From assembly GCF_002127325.2 (NCBI RefSeq), contig NC_035436.2, positions 21,670,883 through 21,734,882 of the forward strand: a stretch of 64,000 nt of DNA, given 5' to 3'. The notes beneath the pieces are model-generated. The model saw only the letters and a program-made list of their open reading frames with translations, had not been told where the DNA came from and ran no database searches. The position numbers and the translations under genes were made by a program. How positions within the stretch are numbered: the first letter of the stretch is position 1; each line of letters starts with the position of its first letter. The stretch is from Helianthus annuus (Eukaryota > Streptophyta > Magnoliopsida > Asterales > Asteraceae). Shown here one piece after another: positions 31,200 to 42,016 of this stretch.

Positions 31200-33656
31200 G
31201 GGTCGAGTTACTACTCCAAGATAGACTTGAGGTCAGGTTACCATCAGCTGAGAGTCCGGGATGAGGACGTCTCCAAAACCGCATTCAGAACTCGCTACGG
31301 TCACTACGAATTTCTAGTTATGCCATTCGGGCTAACGAACGTGCCTGCCGTATTTATGGATCTAATAAACAGGGTATGCAAGCCCTACTTGGACAAATTT
31401 GTGATAGTTTTTATCGACGACATTCTGATCTACTCCAAGAGTCAGGAGGAGCACGAGCAACATTTACGATTGATTTTGGAACTCCTTCGATCAGAACAAC
31501 TGTACGCCAAGTTTTCAAAATGCGACTTCTGGCTTCGTGAAGTCCACTTTCTAGGCCACGTGGTAAACAAGGATGGGATTCATGTTGATCCACCCAAGGT
31601 AGATTCGATCAGAAATTGGCCTGCGCCTTGCACTCCAACGGAAATACGCCAATTCTTGGGTTTGGCGGGTTGCTACAGACAGTTTATCAAAGACTTCTCA
31701 AAGATCGCACAGCCGCTTACACTACTGACACAGAAGGGTGTCACCTACCGTTGGGGAGATCCCCAGGAAACCGCTTTCCAGTACCTAAAGGATAGGCTTT
31801 GCAGCGCACCTATTCTCTCATTGCCAGAGGGCACGAATGATTTTGTGGTTTATTGTGATGCGTCGATACAGGGTCTTGGTTGTGTATTGATGCAACGGGA
31901 TAAAGTTATTGCTTACGCTTCTCGTCAACTCAAAGTTCATGAACGGAACTACACGACGCACGATTTAGAGCTGGGAGCTGATGTCTTCGCGCTTAAGATA
32001 TGGCGACACTACCTGTACGGTACCAAGTGCACTATTTACACCGATCACAGGAGTCTCGAGCATATCCTTAAGCAAAAGGATTTGAACATGCATCAACGAA
32101 GATGGGTCGAACTTTTGAATGATTACGAATGCGCTATCAAGTACCATCCAGGCAAAGCCAATGTTGTGGTTAACGCTCTCAGTCGGAAAGACACTACACC
32201 TAAGCGCGTACGAGCATTGCAGCTCACCATTCAGTCTAGTCTTCCGGCACAAATACGAGATGCTCAGGTAGAAACATTGAAACCGGAAAACGTCAGGGCT
32301 GAAGCCCTACGCGGCTCAAGGCAACGGTTGAAACAGAAGGAAGACGGCGCCTACTATGTAACAGGGCGTATTTGGGTTCCACTTTATGGAAACTTACGCG
32401 AGCTGGTAATGGATGAAGCTCACAAGTCTCGCTACTCGGTACATCCAGGGTCGGATAAAATGTACCATGATATCAGAACAACTTATTGGTGGCCTAGCAT
32501 GAAGGCCCACATCGCTACCTATGTCAGCAAGTGCTTGGCTTGTGCAAGGGTCAAGGCAGAGTATCAGAAACCAGCAGGCCTACTCCAGCAACCAAAGATA
32601 CCACAGTGGAAATGGGAGGAAATTTCCATGGATTTTGTTACAAGCCTACACACATCCCAGCGTGGGAACGATACTATTTGGGTGATCGTGGATCGACTCA
32701 CCAAGTCTGCTCATTTCCTGGCAATCAAAGAAACATACAAGTTTTCCACACTAGCAGACATATACTTGAAGGAAGTAGTCTCGAGGCACGGGGTGCCCAC
32801 CTCTATCATCTCGGATCGCGATGCACGATTCACGTCAGAACTATGGCAAGCAATGCACAAGGCTTTTGGCTCGCGGCTAGACATGATTACATCATATCAC
32901 CCTCAGATGGATGGGCAGTCTGAGCGCACGATTCAAACCCTAGAAGACATGCTTCGAGCATGTGTTATTGATTTCGGCAACAGCTGGGAAAAGCACCTCC
33001 CTTTGGTGGAGTTCTCGTACAATAACAGTTATCACACCAGCATTCAAGCCGCTCCATTCGAGACATTGCACAGGCGTAAATGCCGGTCACCTCTCTGTTG
33101 GGCAGAGGTGGGGGATAGTCAGATCACGGGTCCAGAACTTATAGTGGACACCACGAAAAAGATTTCACAAATACGACAACGTATAGCGGCAGCTTGCGAC
33201 CGTCAGAAAAGCTACGCGGATAAGCGTAGGAAGCCATTAGAATTTCAGGTCGGGGACCGGGTATTACTCAAAGTCTCACCCTGGAAGGGTGTGGTTCGTT
33301 TTGGAAAACGGGGCAAACTCAATCCGCGGTATGTCGGACCATTCGAAATCGCAGAAAGAATAGGCACAGTGGCCTACAGACTGAACTTACCAGCTGAACT
33401 CGGTACAGTTCACAATGTTTTTCACGTGTCGAATCTGAAGAAGTGCCTTTCAGATGAGACCCTCATAGTTCCCTTGAAGGAGCTCACTATTGACGAGCGG
33501 TTGCAGTTCGTCGAGGAACCTGTTGAAATCACGGACCAGGATGTTAAGGTCCTCAAGAACACGAGAATCCATCTTGTTCGCGTTCGTTGGAACTCCCGTC
33601 GCGGCCCAGAGTTCACCTGGGAGCGTGAAGATCAAATGAAACTCAAGTATCCCTAG
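31200..33656 (+). pseudogene. pol: G2 reverse transcriptase, RNase H, integrase and chromodomain-like end
   Basis: The frame continues after the TAA and is open to TAG 33654-33656. Domains in order: reverse transcriptase ([19 protein letters not shown] and the [10 protein letters not shown] box at about 31400), RNase H ([47 protein letters not shown]), integrase zinc region ([12 protein letters not shown] and CLACARVK at about 32440-32550), integrase core with the D-D-E residues in [15 protein letters not shown] and DGQSERTI, and a chromodomain-like end ([19 protein letters not shown]). In RNase H the final catalytic Asp is Asn here (AAC at 32172-32174), whereas G1 has Asp at the same place. 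No frameshift is seen. The enzymes would copy and integrate the element. Confidence 0.9.
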
Positions 33657-33843
33657 TTATTCGGAAACGTTGCAACCACTACTGAGGCTGAAGCTAGTAC
33701 TGCAGAATTTCGGGACGAAATTCCAAATCAACGAGGGGATGATGTGACACCCCAGGAAAACCAGTAAACGATACAACTTACCTAGCTTCCTCAGTAATTG
33801 CATGCCAAATTTCGGGATGAAATTTCTTTCAAGTTGGGGATAA
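33657..33843 (+). other. G2 3' region with duplicated purine-tract/LTR-start motif
   Basis: The sequence TTCGGGACGAAATT with GAGGGGATGATGTGACAC (33709-33750) recurs about 101 bp later as TTCGGGATGAAATT with TTGGGGATAATGTGACA, the second joining the real 3' LTR at 33844. The first is followed by different bases, so it is not an LTR start. Confidence 0.7.
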
Positions 33844-35908
33844 TGTGACAACTCGAGTTTCTGACATTCCACTTTCACATTAATTGCACGTTGACTTTGA
33901 CTGTTTAGTTGCTTGATTTGTTTGACTTGTAAATTTACACGTTGTATTATGACAAAACGTATTGTGAGTATTGCATGTTTATGTGTCTGGTATTATAATG
34001 TGGAACTTGTTGAGAAACTTAGAATATTAAACCATGAATAGGCTCGACGAAACGAGACGTGTTTCACCATAACCCACACGATGAAACACAAGATGTGTTT
34101 CGCCAATAACAACTCGACGAAAGGGAAGTTTGTTTCGTCATCCTCAGTCTCGACGGAACAGGCTGTTTCGCCGAGCCCAGTAAGGGCCCAACACGTTACG
34201 TAATTATATACCGGACTTTCTGTTCATTCATCACTTTAGCAAAACACGAAACCCTAGAACTCCTTCCCAAGTGTGATGGCAGCCGTGTGTATTCCCCAGG
34301 TCTTTGAGCGATCAAACAATCATCCCATTCATCTCGGTTAGTTGCCTGTATGTTAATTCTGTTTCATGATTACCTGACTACTCGATTCGTGTTTATGTTT
34401 ATGTTTGATTCCTGGAGCGGATATGCGTATGATGATCTTGGTTTGGTATTGCATGACTAATCGGTTATGTAATCTTATGCGAAGCTTGATGTTAAATATG
34501 GTTTCATGAATCTTGCAATGGTTATGCATGTTAATATTGTTAGCATAGATTCTGATTATTTTTAGATCACAAATATCGGATCTACCTGTGTGCATATATT
34601 AGACGAGGTAGATGTTCGGAATTTTATTATCAAGCCGTTATGCTTAGGGTATAGGTTGTACATGATGATTAAATGATGACTATATGTTGAATGATTTTCT
34701 GTATGATTACTGGTTGATGTGATAACGGCTGTTCATGATCATTAGGGTTTCTATGTTAATGTTTGTAACTGACATGTGCGACGTAACTGATGGGTTCACG
34801 AAACGGAATTTACGGCGAAACAGGTGGGGTGTTTCGCTGAGGGTAATCGACGAAACAGGAATGTGTTTCGCCAAAAGAGTATACGACGAAAGGAAATGTG
34901 TGTCGCCGATTTGGATGATTTGCACAGTAACTATTTCTGTTAAACTTAACTGAGCTAACCAACTACTGTTAGATGCTATGCATGACTTGTACGACGGTGT
35001 TGGTGATATGTACTACTTGGTGAACATTGATTTGTGTTAATACATGAACCTCATGAATGCAATCTGATTATGTATACGTGCATACCTTAGGACGTGATTG
35101 ATTTACTGTGGGCACATACTTAGCATACCGAGCAAACCAAGGTGAGTTCACACAGCCAAGGCATGGGGTTCCCAGGGTGGGAATGGGTTTGAATGATTTA
35201 CTTGTACTTACCTAGCTGATAGAACTTAATGATATGGTCCTCGGGTGAGGAAGGTTATTGATAAGATACTACTAGACTAGTGATACTAATAGAACTGATC
35301 TTCGCACACACGCCAGGGTTGGCTGCGATAATATGACTAATCTTCGCATACATGCCTGGGATGGCTGCGAACTATACACTAAACTTCGCACACATGTCGG
35401 GTGGGCTGCGATACAAATATACCTAGTCTAGAATACTTGGGAAAACTTCCCCAAATCTTCGCATACATGTCTGGGAGACCGCGATGCAAACTAATACGAT
35501 AAATGAGTTAACGAACGAACATAAAGCTTATCCTACTATTACAGTTACTAAACTATTAACTGTGAACTCGCTCAACTAGTTGTTGACTCTCTGCTGCATG
35601 CCTTGCAGGACCTTAGGTACTTATGGAACTTGCACAGGAAGGAGCAGGTCGTTGTGGGACATGGATCGTGGATGCCATGTTATAAGCTTAAACATTAGAA
35701 ACTTATTACTTGCTTTGGTTTTACGCAATGCTTCCGCTACACTTTGAAAACTATACTTACGTTCGAACACCTATCGTATTGAATGATTGGTTTGTATTTA
35801 CTATTACTTGTTATTAGTTACATGTTCGATATGATTGGTGGCTTGATCCTGGTCATGTCACGCCTCCAAGCGGTGGTACTCCGCGGGTGGATTTTTGGGG
35901 GTGTGACA
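33844..35908 (+). repeat. G2 3' LTR
   Basis: 2065 bp. It lacks about 33 bp of the second CGAAACA cluster (compare 34870-34910 with 27660-27722) and a short stretch of the first. A few percent of other positions differ from the 5' LTR. Confidence 0.92.
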
Positions 35909-38063
35909 CTCTACGCCAAGTTTCAAAGTGTGAGTTTTGGCTTCGTGAAGTCCAATTTCTTGGACATGTGGTTAGTGAGTGTGGTATCCAGGTGGATCCC
36001 GATAAGATTGAAGCCATCATGAATTGGCAAGCGCCGAAGACACCCACAGAGATTCACAGCTTCTTGGGTCTAGCAGGATATTACAGGCGTTTTATTGAAA
36101 AATTTTCAAGGATTGTTGTTCCCCTAACTTCATTGAAACGCAAGAATATCAAGTTTTATTAGGGTCCTAAGCAACAAGAATCCTTTGATATTCTTAAATA
36201 GAAGTTAAGCAATGCACCTGTGTTGACATTGCCTGAAGGAATTGAAGAATTTGTGGTAGGACACATCACACACTCGAATGGGTTGTGTACTCATGTAAAG
36301 AGGCAAGGTCATTGCCTATGCTTCCCAACAATTAAAGGTGCACGAAAAGAATTACACCATCCACGATTTGGAATTGGGTGCCGTTGTGTTTGCACTAAAA
36401 CTTTGGAGGCATTATTTATATGGTGCCAAGTGTGTGATCTATTCTGATCATAAGAGCCTTCAACATCTGTTTAACCAGAAGGATCTGAACATGAGACAGC
36501 GTCGATGGATGGATACACTGAATGATTATGATTGGGAAATCCGATATCATCCAGGCAAAGCGAATGTAGTCGCTGATGCTTTGAGTAGGAAGGAACGGGT
36601 TAAGCTTAATCAATGCCAAGAGCATTGAATTGAAGAACAACTTGAATGAAAGGTTGTTAGCCGCTCAGAAAGAAGGTGTATTAGAAGCTAACTACCCAAA
36701 TGAGAAGTTGGGCTACTGAACAATTATCATATAGCAAGGATGGAATCCTAAGATTGAATGGACGAATATGGGTTCCAATTTATGGTGGACTTAGGGACGT
36801 GATTCTTCAAGAAGCCCATAGCTCCAGATATTCTGTTCATCCTGGCTGTGATAAGATGTATCACGATTTAAAGGCAAATTACTGGTGGATAGGTTGGAAG
36901 AAATCTATAGCCACTTATGTGGCCAAATGTCTGACGTGTTCTCAAGTTAAAGCAGAACACCAGAAGCCGTCAGGTTTGCTCCAACAGCCTGAACTTCCCA
37001 CTTGGAAATGGGAAATGGTAACAATGGATTTCATCACTAAGTTACCACGGGCAAAGCATGGGAATGATACTATTTGGGTTATAGTAGATAGACTGACCAA
37101 GTCAGCCTACTTCTTACCTATTAAAAAAACACACAGCTCAGATAAGATAGCTCAGCTGTACGTGGATGAGATAGTATCTCTCCACGGAGTGCCAGTATCT
37201 ATTATCTCCGATAAAGATACTAGATATACGTCTCGCTTTTGGAAAAGCTTTCAGCAGTCATTGGGCACTCGATTTAACTTTAGCACTGCTTATCATCCTC
37301 AGACGGATAGGCAAAGTGAGCTTACGATATAAACGCTGGAGGATATGTTAAGGGCTTGTGCTATTGATTTAGGTGGAAGTTGGGATTATCATCTTCCGTT
37401 GATTGAATTTTCATATAATAATAGCTATCATTCGAGTATTCAATATGCACCTTTCGAAGCTTTGTACGGAAGGAAATGCAGAACACCCGTTTGTTGGGCG
37501 GAAGTTGTAGATGTCCAACTACAGGACCTGATATAGTCCTGGAGACGACAGATAAGATTATGCAGATACGTGATCGTCTCAAAGCTGCCAGGGATACGCA
37601 GAAAAGCTACGCAGATAGAAGGCGTAAACCTCTGAAATTTGAGGTAGGTGACAAAGTGCTACTTAAGGTATCACCCTGGAAAGGGGTGATGCGTTTTGGC
37701 AAGAAGAGCAAGTTGAGCCCAAGATATATAGGACCATTCGAGATCATCGAATGTGTCGGAACTGTAGCTTACAAGCTAAATCTGCCTGAAGAGCTTAGTG
37801 GAATCCATAATGTGTTCCACATCTGCAACTTAAAGAAATGTCTAGCTGTTGAATCACTAGCAATGTCACACAAGGACGTGCAGATAGATGTGAGCTTGAA
37901 ATTCATTGAAAAAACTTTGTCGATCGAGGATCGACAAGTTAAGAAGCTTTGAAGGAAGCATGTGCCGACTGTGAAGGAAAAATGGGATGCCCGAAGAGGC
38001 CCCGAATACGCGTGGGAGGTTGAATCCACAATGAAACAGAAGTACCCTGATCTATTTCAGTAA
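35909..38063 (+). pseudogene. pol: G1 reverse transcriptase end, RNase H, integrase, chromodomain (broken)
   Basis: Coding resumes after G2 with LYAKF and a one-base loss before [17 protein letters not shown]. The reverse transcriptase connection ([16 protein letters not shown]) reaches a TAG near 36160 and another near 36200. RNase H is legible ([36 protein letters not shown]) with a frame change at about 36260-36340. The integrase has its zinc region (VHPGCDKMYHDL, CLTCSQVK), MDFITKLP, ISDKDTRYTS and DRQSELTI, then TAA at 37330-37332. The C-terminal part ([20 protein letters not shown]) shifts frame near 37520, stops at 37950 and ends with RRGPEYAWEVES before TAA 38061-38063. It decayed further than G2. 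Confidence 0.88.
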
Positions 38064-38099
38064 ATTTCTAGGTCGAGATTTCTTTTAAGGGTGTGAGGA
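38064..38099 (+). other. G1 polypurine tract region
   Basis: AAGGGTGTGAGGA ends directly before the LTR start at 38100; the expected plus-strand priming region. Confidence 0.65.
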
Positions 38100-38544
38100 T
38101 GTAACACCTCGTAAAATCACGACCAGTATAATGAAGACACGTGTCATGGACTTTAAACATGTAATGAATTGATCTGGAGGGACTAAAATTGTCAAACAAT
38201 GTAAATATGTAAGTAAAAGGGATCCAAAGTGTCAACATGGCATTCTTGTGCCTCTGATTGACCTCACCATAACGAATAATTTGTCGAACTTAGAAAGTCG
38301 TTTGTGCTCAAAATAAGGATCCTACGAAGCAGAGGGGTTAAAAGTGTCAACATGTTGAAAGTAACCTCCGAGTGACCTTTTAATGATCCCAAAAACATTG
38401 TAATAATTATATATTTTGCTCTCAAGAATATCGGATATTAATTTTGTGGAGTTTCGAAGAAAACAACACTTTTCGGGTGATCGTATAATAACCCGGAGCT
38501 TAACGGAGTTAGTTTATGACCCAAGGTCCTTAAAAGTTAACTAT
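38100..38544 (+). repeat. G1 3' LTR, segment 1
   Basis: Begins TGTAACACCTCG, complementary in style to the LTR end GGGGTGTGACA at 21998. It is interrupted at 38545 by C3. Bases 38540-38544 (ACTAT) are the left C3 duplication. Confidence 0.85.
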
Positions 38545-38798
38545 TGTAAGTCCCGAAAATCGGATCAAACAACGATATCAAACGATCAACAAGGATGGGC
38601 GGAATCCAAACTTGATGATCTTCAAGAAATCAAGAACAATAAAGATGAAGATTTGAATAATTGATTCAAAAGCTTAAACTTGCATACAATTAAGATTGTC
38701 TAATACAAGTTTCTAAAACCCGGGAACCAACCTATGCTCCTAATTTCTTTCCTCTATTTATAGTAAGGGGTTTCCCCCAAAAACCTAGGCCCATTAAC
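38545..38798 (-). repeat. C3 left LTR, truncated
   Basis: Nearly identical to 41677-41930 of the right LTR, but about 85 bp of the 5' end (minus-strand sense) are lost; the break occurs at CCCATTAAC. Confidence 0.85.
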
Positions 38799-39008
38799 TT
38801 CATCACAAATCTATCTGGCCTATTTGTAGGATCTTTGAGCTGGAAGTTTTCATCTGGAGGATTCAAATCCTGATTCTTCATCATAATCATTTGCTTGACA
38901 CACTGTCTCCTGTCATGCTTCTTGCTACTCTTCTTCTTTGGATCAGCAGCTAGATAGGCATTCAAGGTGGCTCCACGTTCTGTGTCTGCTGCTACATTTG
39001 CTGTTGCT
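38799..39008 (-). other. C3 mini internal region, copy of an unrecognised coding fragment
   Basis: About 210 bp nearly identical to 39958-40168. The minus-strand frame reads TANVAADTERGATLNAYL and KQMIMMKNQDLNPPDENF. At its upstream end it is fused to the primer site at AGAGAG, which is also present at the corresponding place in the longer copy, suggesting a microhomology deletion. Confidence 0.75.
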
Positions 39009-39021
39009 CTCTGATACCAAT

Positions 39022-39360
39022 TGTAAGTCCCGAAAACATGGATCAAACAACGATATCAAACGATGAGCAAGGATGGGCGGAATCCAAACTTGATGATGAT
39101 CAAGAAATCAAGAACACGATGATGAAGATTTGAATAATCAAAGGCTTAAACTTGCATACAAATCATGTTTGTCTGATACAAGTTTCTAAAACCAAAATGA
39201 ACCAACCATGGCCCCTAATTTCCATCAACTATTTATAGGGAGGGTTTCCCCCTAAACCCTAGGCCCATAATTCTCTAAACAAGCCCACTCTAATATGCAC
39301 TAATCCATAAGCCCTCTTATTCATTAAGCGACTAATCCATAAACCTTCAAGGGCCTAACA
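39022..39360 (-). repeat. C3 middle LTR
   Basis: 339 bp, minus-strand TGTTAGGCCC to CGGGACTTACA. The polypurine tract CTAGGGGGAGAT lies at 39361-39372. It is more diverged from the other two LTRs than they are from each other. Confidence 0.87.
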
Positions 39361-41662
39361 ATCTCCCCCTAGGTTTACTGGATTAGTTGCTGCGTCGAAC
39401 TCGAGGACCTGCTCAGAACTGGATTAGGATTAGCAAACAAGCAATTCCCGAGGACGTCTGCAACAGCACTCGTCCTGGGCTTCGCACATTCTTCATTTTG
39501 TCATCGTGGTGAATTTTGATGATGATTCAGAACCAAGACATCTTTCTCATGAAAACTCATTTGATCCAACGTACCTGATATGCGAATCGATAGGTTTTCA
39601 GAAACAACCGCAGCTTCACCTATCTTCGTATCATGCTTCCAGAAGTTGGAAATCATGAGAATTTTCTTCGCAAGCTTTCGAAAGATAGGAATTTCCTCTT
39701 CTTTGGCGGTCGGAGGCCAGATGTCTGATTTTAACTATCTTCTTGGTGAGAAAGGATCACGAACATCCGGTTTTTCTTCTGATCTTTGATTCAGTAGTCT
39801 TCATGGAAGGGAAACTGTTATTGACTTCCTTCTCATGGAACATCCATCCTCTGCTTCTCTTGTTTGATCAGAATCAGCCACACATTCTTGACATGGCCGT
39901 ATCTCCAGCTAGCGATCACATGATTGTTTTCCTCTTTATCGAAGTGGCTAGACCCTAACTTCATCACAAATCTATCTGGCCTATTTGTAGGATCTCTGAG
40001 CTGGAAGTTTTCATCTGGAGGATTCAAATCCTGATTCTTCATCATCATCATTTGCTTGACACACTGTCTCCTGTCATGCTTCTTGCTACTCTTCTTCTTT
40101 GGATCAGCAGCTAGATAGGCATTCAAGGTGGCTCCACGTTCTGTGTCTACTGCTACATTTGCTGTTACTCTCTCTTCAAAAATTTTTTCGGGCAATTGAT
40201 CTATTGTTTGATCCCTGCCCAGAGACTTATGACTGAAGACAGGAAAGCAGAGTCCTGTTGTAGCGATGAAAACTGGGCTTCCATCATTTCAGCATCATGT
40301 TCGAATATAACCACTCGTCGTCGCAAACTTTTCTTTTCTTGGTTGCATAACAGAACACAACTTCATCGTATTCAGAGAAATTGGCACCACTGGAACTTCC
40401 TACATCGAACCAGATGCCGCTTGAGCTTTCTGGTTGCGAGTGAGATGTTTCAGGCAGATCAAAATCGAAATCGAAATTTTAATCAAAATCGAGATCTTGT
40501 GTGCTTGTTTATTGTTTCTTGAGTAGCAGCAGCAGGCTTCTGATCATTGGACATAGTAGGCTTTGGATTACAAACTGGGCTAGTAAAATCAGGATCAGGA
40601 GTAGTGTCGGTCATTTATTTCTTGCTTGAAGCTTGTTCAGCATCGTTTGAACGGCTTCAACTTCAGTTTTAGCTTCAGAAGTAGGTGCGGATGGAGGGTT
40701 TCCGTCACTACCCTGCAGTGTGTTTAGTAGGGCCACCAAACTTTCAGCAGTTATCAGATATGGTTTTCCAACGGCTTCCTCAACCTATTCAGACGCAATT
40801 ACTTCCACTTCACTATCGAAATTGGATTCTTCTTCATCAGAGTATGGACCAAGAACATTGATTTCTATCTCAACTTCAACAGCAACATTCATGAGTTGCT
40901 CGTCATGTTCTTCTGCAACCGTGGCACTCACAGGCTTTGGTTTAAAAAGGCATAGAAACCTGCAAACCTTATTATTCGAATAAGTGGTCCAAAGATAATG
41001 AGAGAATTCGTGATGATTAGAAGATGAGACTAGTTTGAAACATGACTCGAAAGAGAAAGTGATTGCCAGTTAATAGTGTTTCGGATTGAAGTGGCGTTGA
41101 TCCGAGATGATTCTTAAGAGTATCTCGGATGAAGCAGTTGATGTTCGAGATGATTACGGATGGATGATTATGGATGGATTGACGATTACGGATGATTACC
41201 AAGAGGTAGATGAATGAATGAATGATGAACGATTAAGGATCTGGGATGATTACGGATGATGATCTCGGATAATGAAGATGGATGATTACGGATGAGATGA
41301 TAAATTATGGATGAAGCCGTCACGGATGATGTCGGATGAAATAGTTGACTGCGGATGATTTCCGGTTAAAACGGTGAAGAAGAGTAATGATGATGACGTA
41401 ATGATTATCTTGGATGGATGTCTGACAATCAAATGAAGATGATGATACGATGATGTTGATCACAGATGATGACGTTAGTCTGCTGTTGATGATGAATTTT
41501 GATATTTTAAAGATTTTGAAAATTTTAACACTTTTCAACAAGATCAATACGCAAAATATAACGATTTTTCAAAAATATGGATGAACATGATGAAGAACAC
41601 GAAGAACACGATGAAGATCTTCAATAAAAATACAGAATTTCTTGATGTTTGATATCAAATTG
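39361..41662 (-). other. C3 internal region, no enzyme recognised
   Basis: Minus-strand coding traces include an acidic segment (VEIEINVLGPYSDEEESNF) at about 40800-40900 and the fragment described separately at 39832-40195. The leader next to the primer site, about 41080-41420, is an array of GATTACGGATG and GGATGA motifs. Nothing matches protease, integrase or reverse transcriptase. It appears to be another element without pol. Confidence 0.6.
39832..40195 (-). pseudogene. Unrecognised C3 coding fragment
   Basis: An open stretch of 120 codons on the minus strand, basic and Met/Lys-rich in the middle (KKKSSKKHDRRQCVKQMMMM), followed by NPPDENFQLRDPTNRPDRF and SWRYGHVKNVWLI. In-frame codons extend upstream past the first Met. 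Its central part is repeated beside the truncated LTR at 38799-39008. I do not recognise the family. It may be a piece of an unusual Gag or a captured sequence. Confidence 0.4.
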
Positions 41663-41676
41663 GCTCTGATACCAAT

Positions 41677-42016
41677 TGTAAGTCCCGAAAATCGGATTAA
41701 ACAACGATATCAAACGATCAACAAGGATGGGCGGAATCCAAACTTGATGATCTTCAAGAAATCAAGAACAATAAAGATGAAGATTTGAATAATTGATTCA
41801 AAAGCTTAAACTTGCATACAATTAAGATTGTCTAATACAAGTTTCTAAAACCAAGGAACCAACCTATGCTCCTAATTTCTTTCCTCTATTTATAGTAAGG
41901 GGTTTCCCCCAAAACCCTTGGCCCATTAACATCAATAAGCCCACTCTAATCTCCACTAATCCATAAGCCCTCTTAATCACTTAGCTACTAATCCATAAAC
42001 CTTCAAGGGCCTAATA
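41677..42016 (-). repeat. C3 5' LTR
   Basis: 340 bp; TATA-like ACTATAAATAG on the minus strand near 41890; primer site GCTCTGATACCA at 41663-41674 two bases away. Confidence 0.88.

Larger units (their letters stand above)
26606..35908 (+). mobile_element. G2: Ty3/gypsy chromovirus inserted in G1 reverse transcriptase
   Basis: A complete 9.3-kb element. The LTRs at 26606-28721 and 33844-35908 start TGTGACAACT and end GGGGGTGTGACA. The CTCTA duplication lies at 26601-26605 and 35909-35913. The primer site is at 28725-28738. The gag-pol frame (29037-33656) has all enzyme domains and a C-terminal chromodomain-like segment, with three stops and a probable intron. LTR termini, domain order and chromodomain agree with a Tekay-like chromovirus. 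It is the most complete LTR retrotransposon in the window. Confidence 0.94.
38545..42016 (-). mobile_element. C3: rearranged copia complex, three LTRs in tandem
   Basis: A minus-strand complex flanked by ACTAT (38540-38544 and 42017-42021). Three LTR copies (38545-38798 truncated, 39022-39360, 41677-42016) enclose a long internal region (39361-41662) and a very short one (38799-39008). Primer sites precede the middle and right LTRs on the plus strand (CTCTGATACCA at 39009-39019, GCTCTGATACCA at 41663-41674). The single outer duplication means the complex behaves as one insertion. No enzyme domain is recognisable. Confidence 0.85.

Noticed and set aside
38416..38664. 82-codon plus frame across 38545
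   Set aside because: It spans the junction of the G1 LTR and the C3 LTR, so it cannot be an ancestral gene.
39580..39958. Plus-strand frames of about 70 codons in C3
   Set aside because: They are opposite to the element's coding direction and lack domains.
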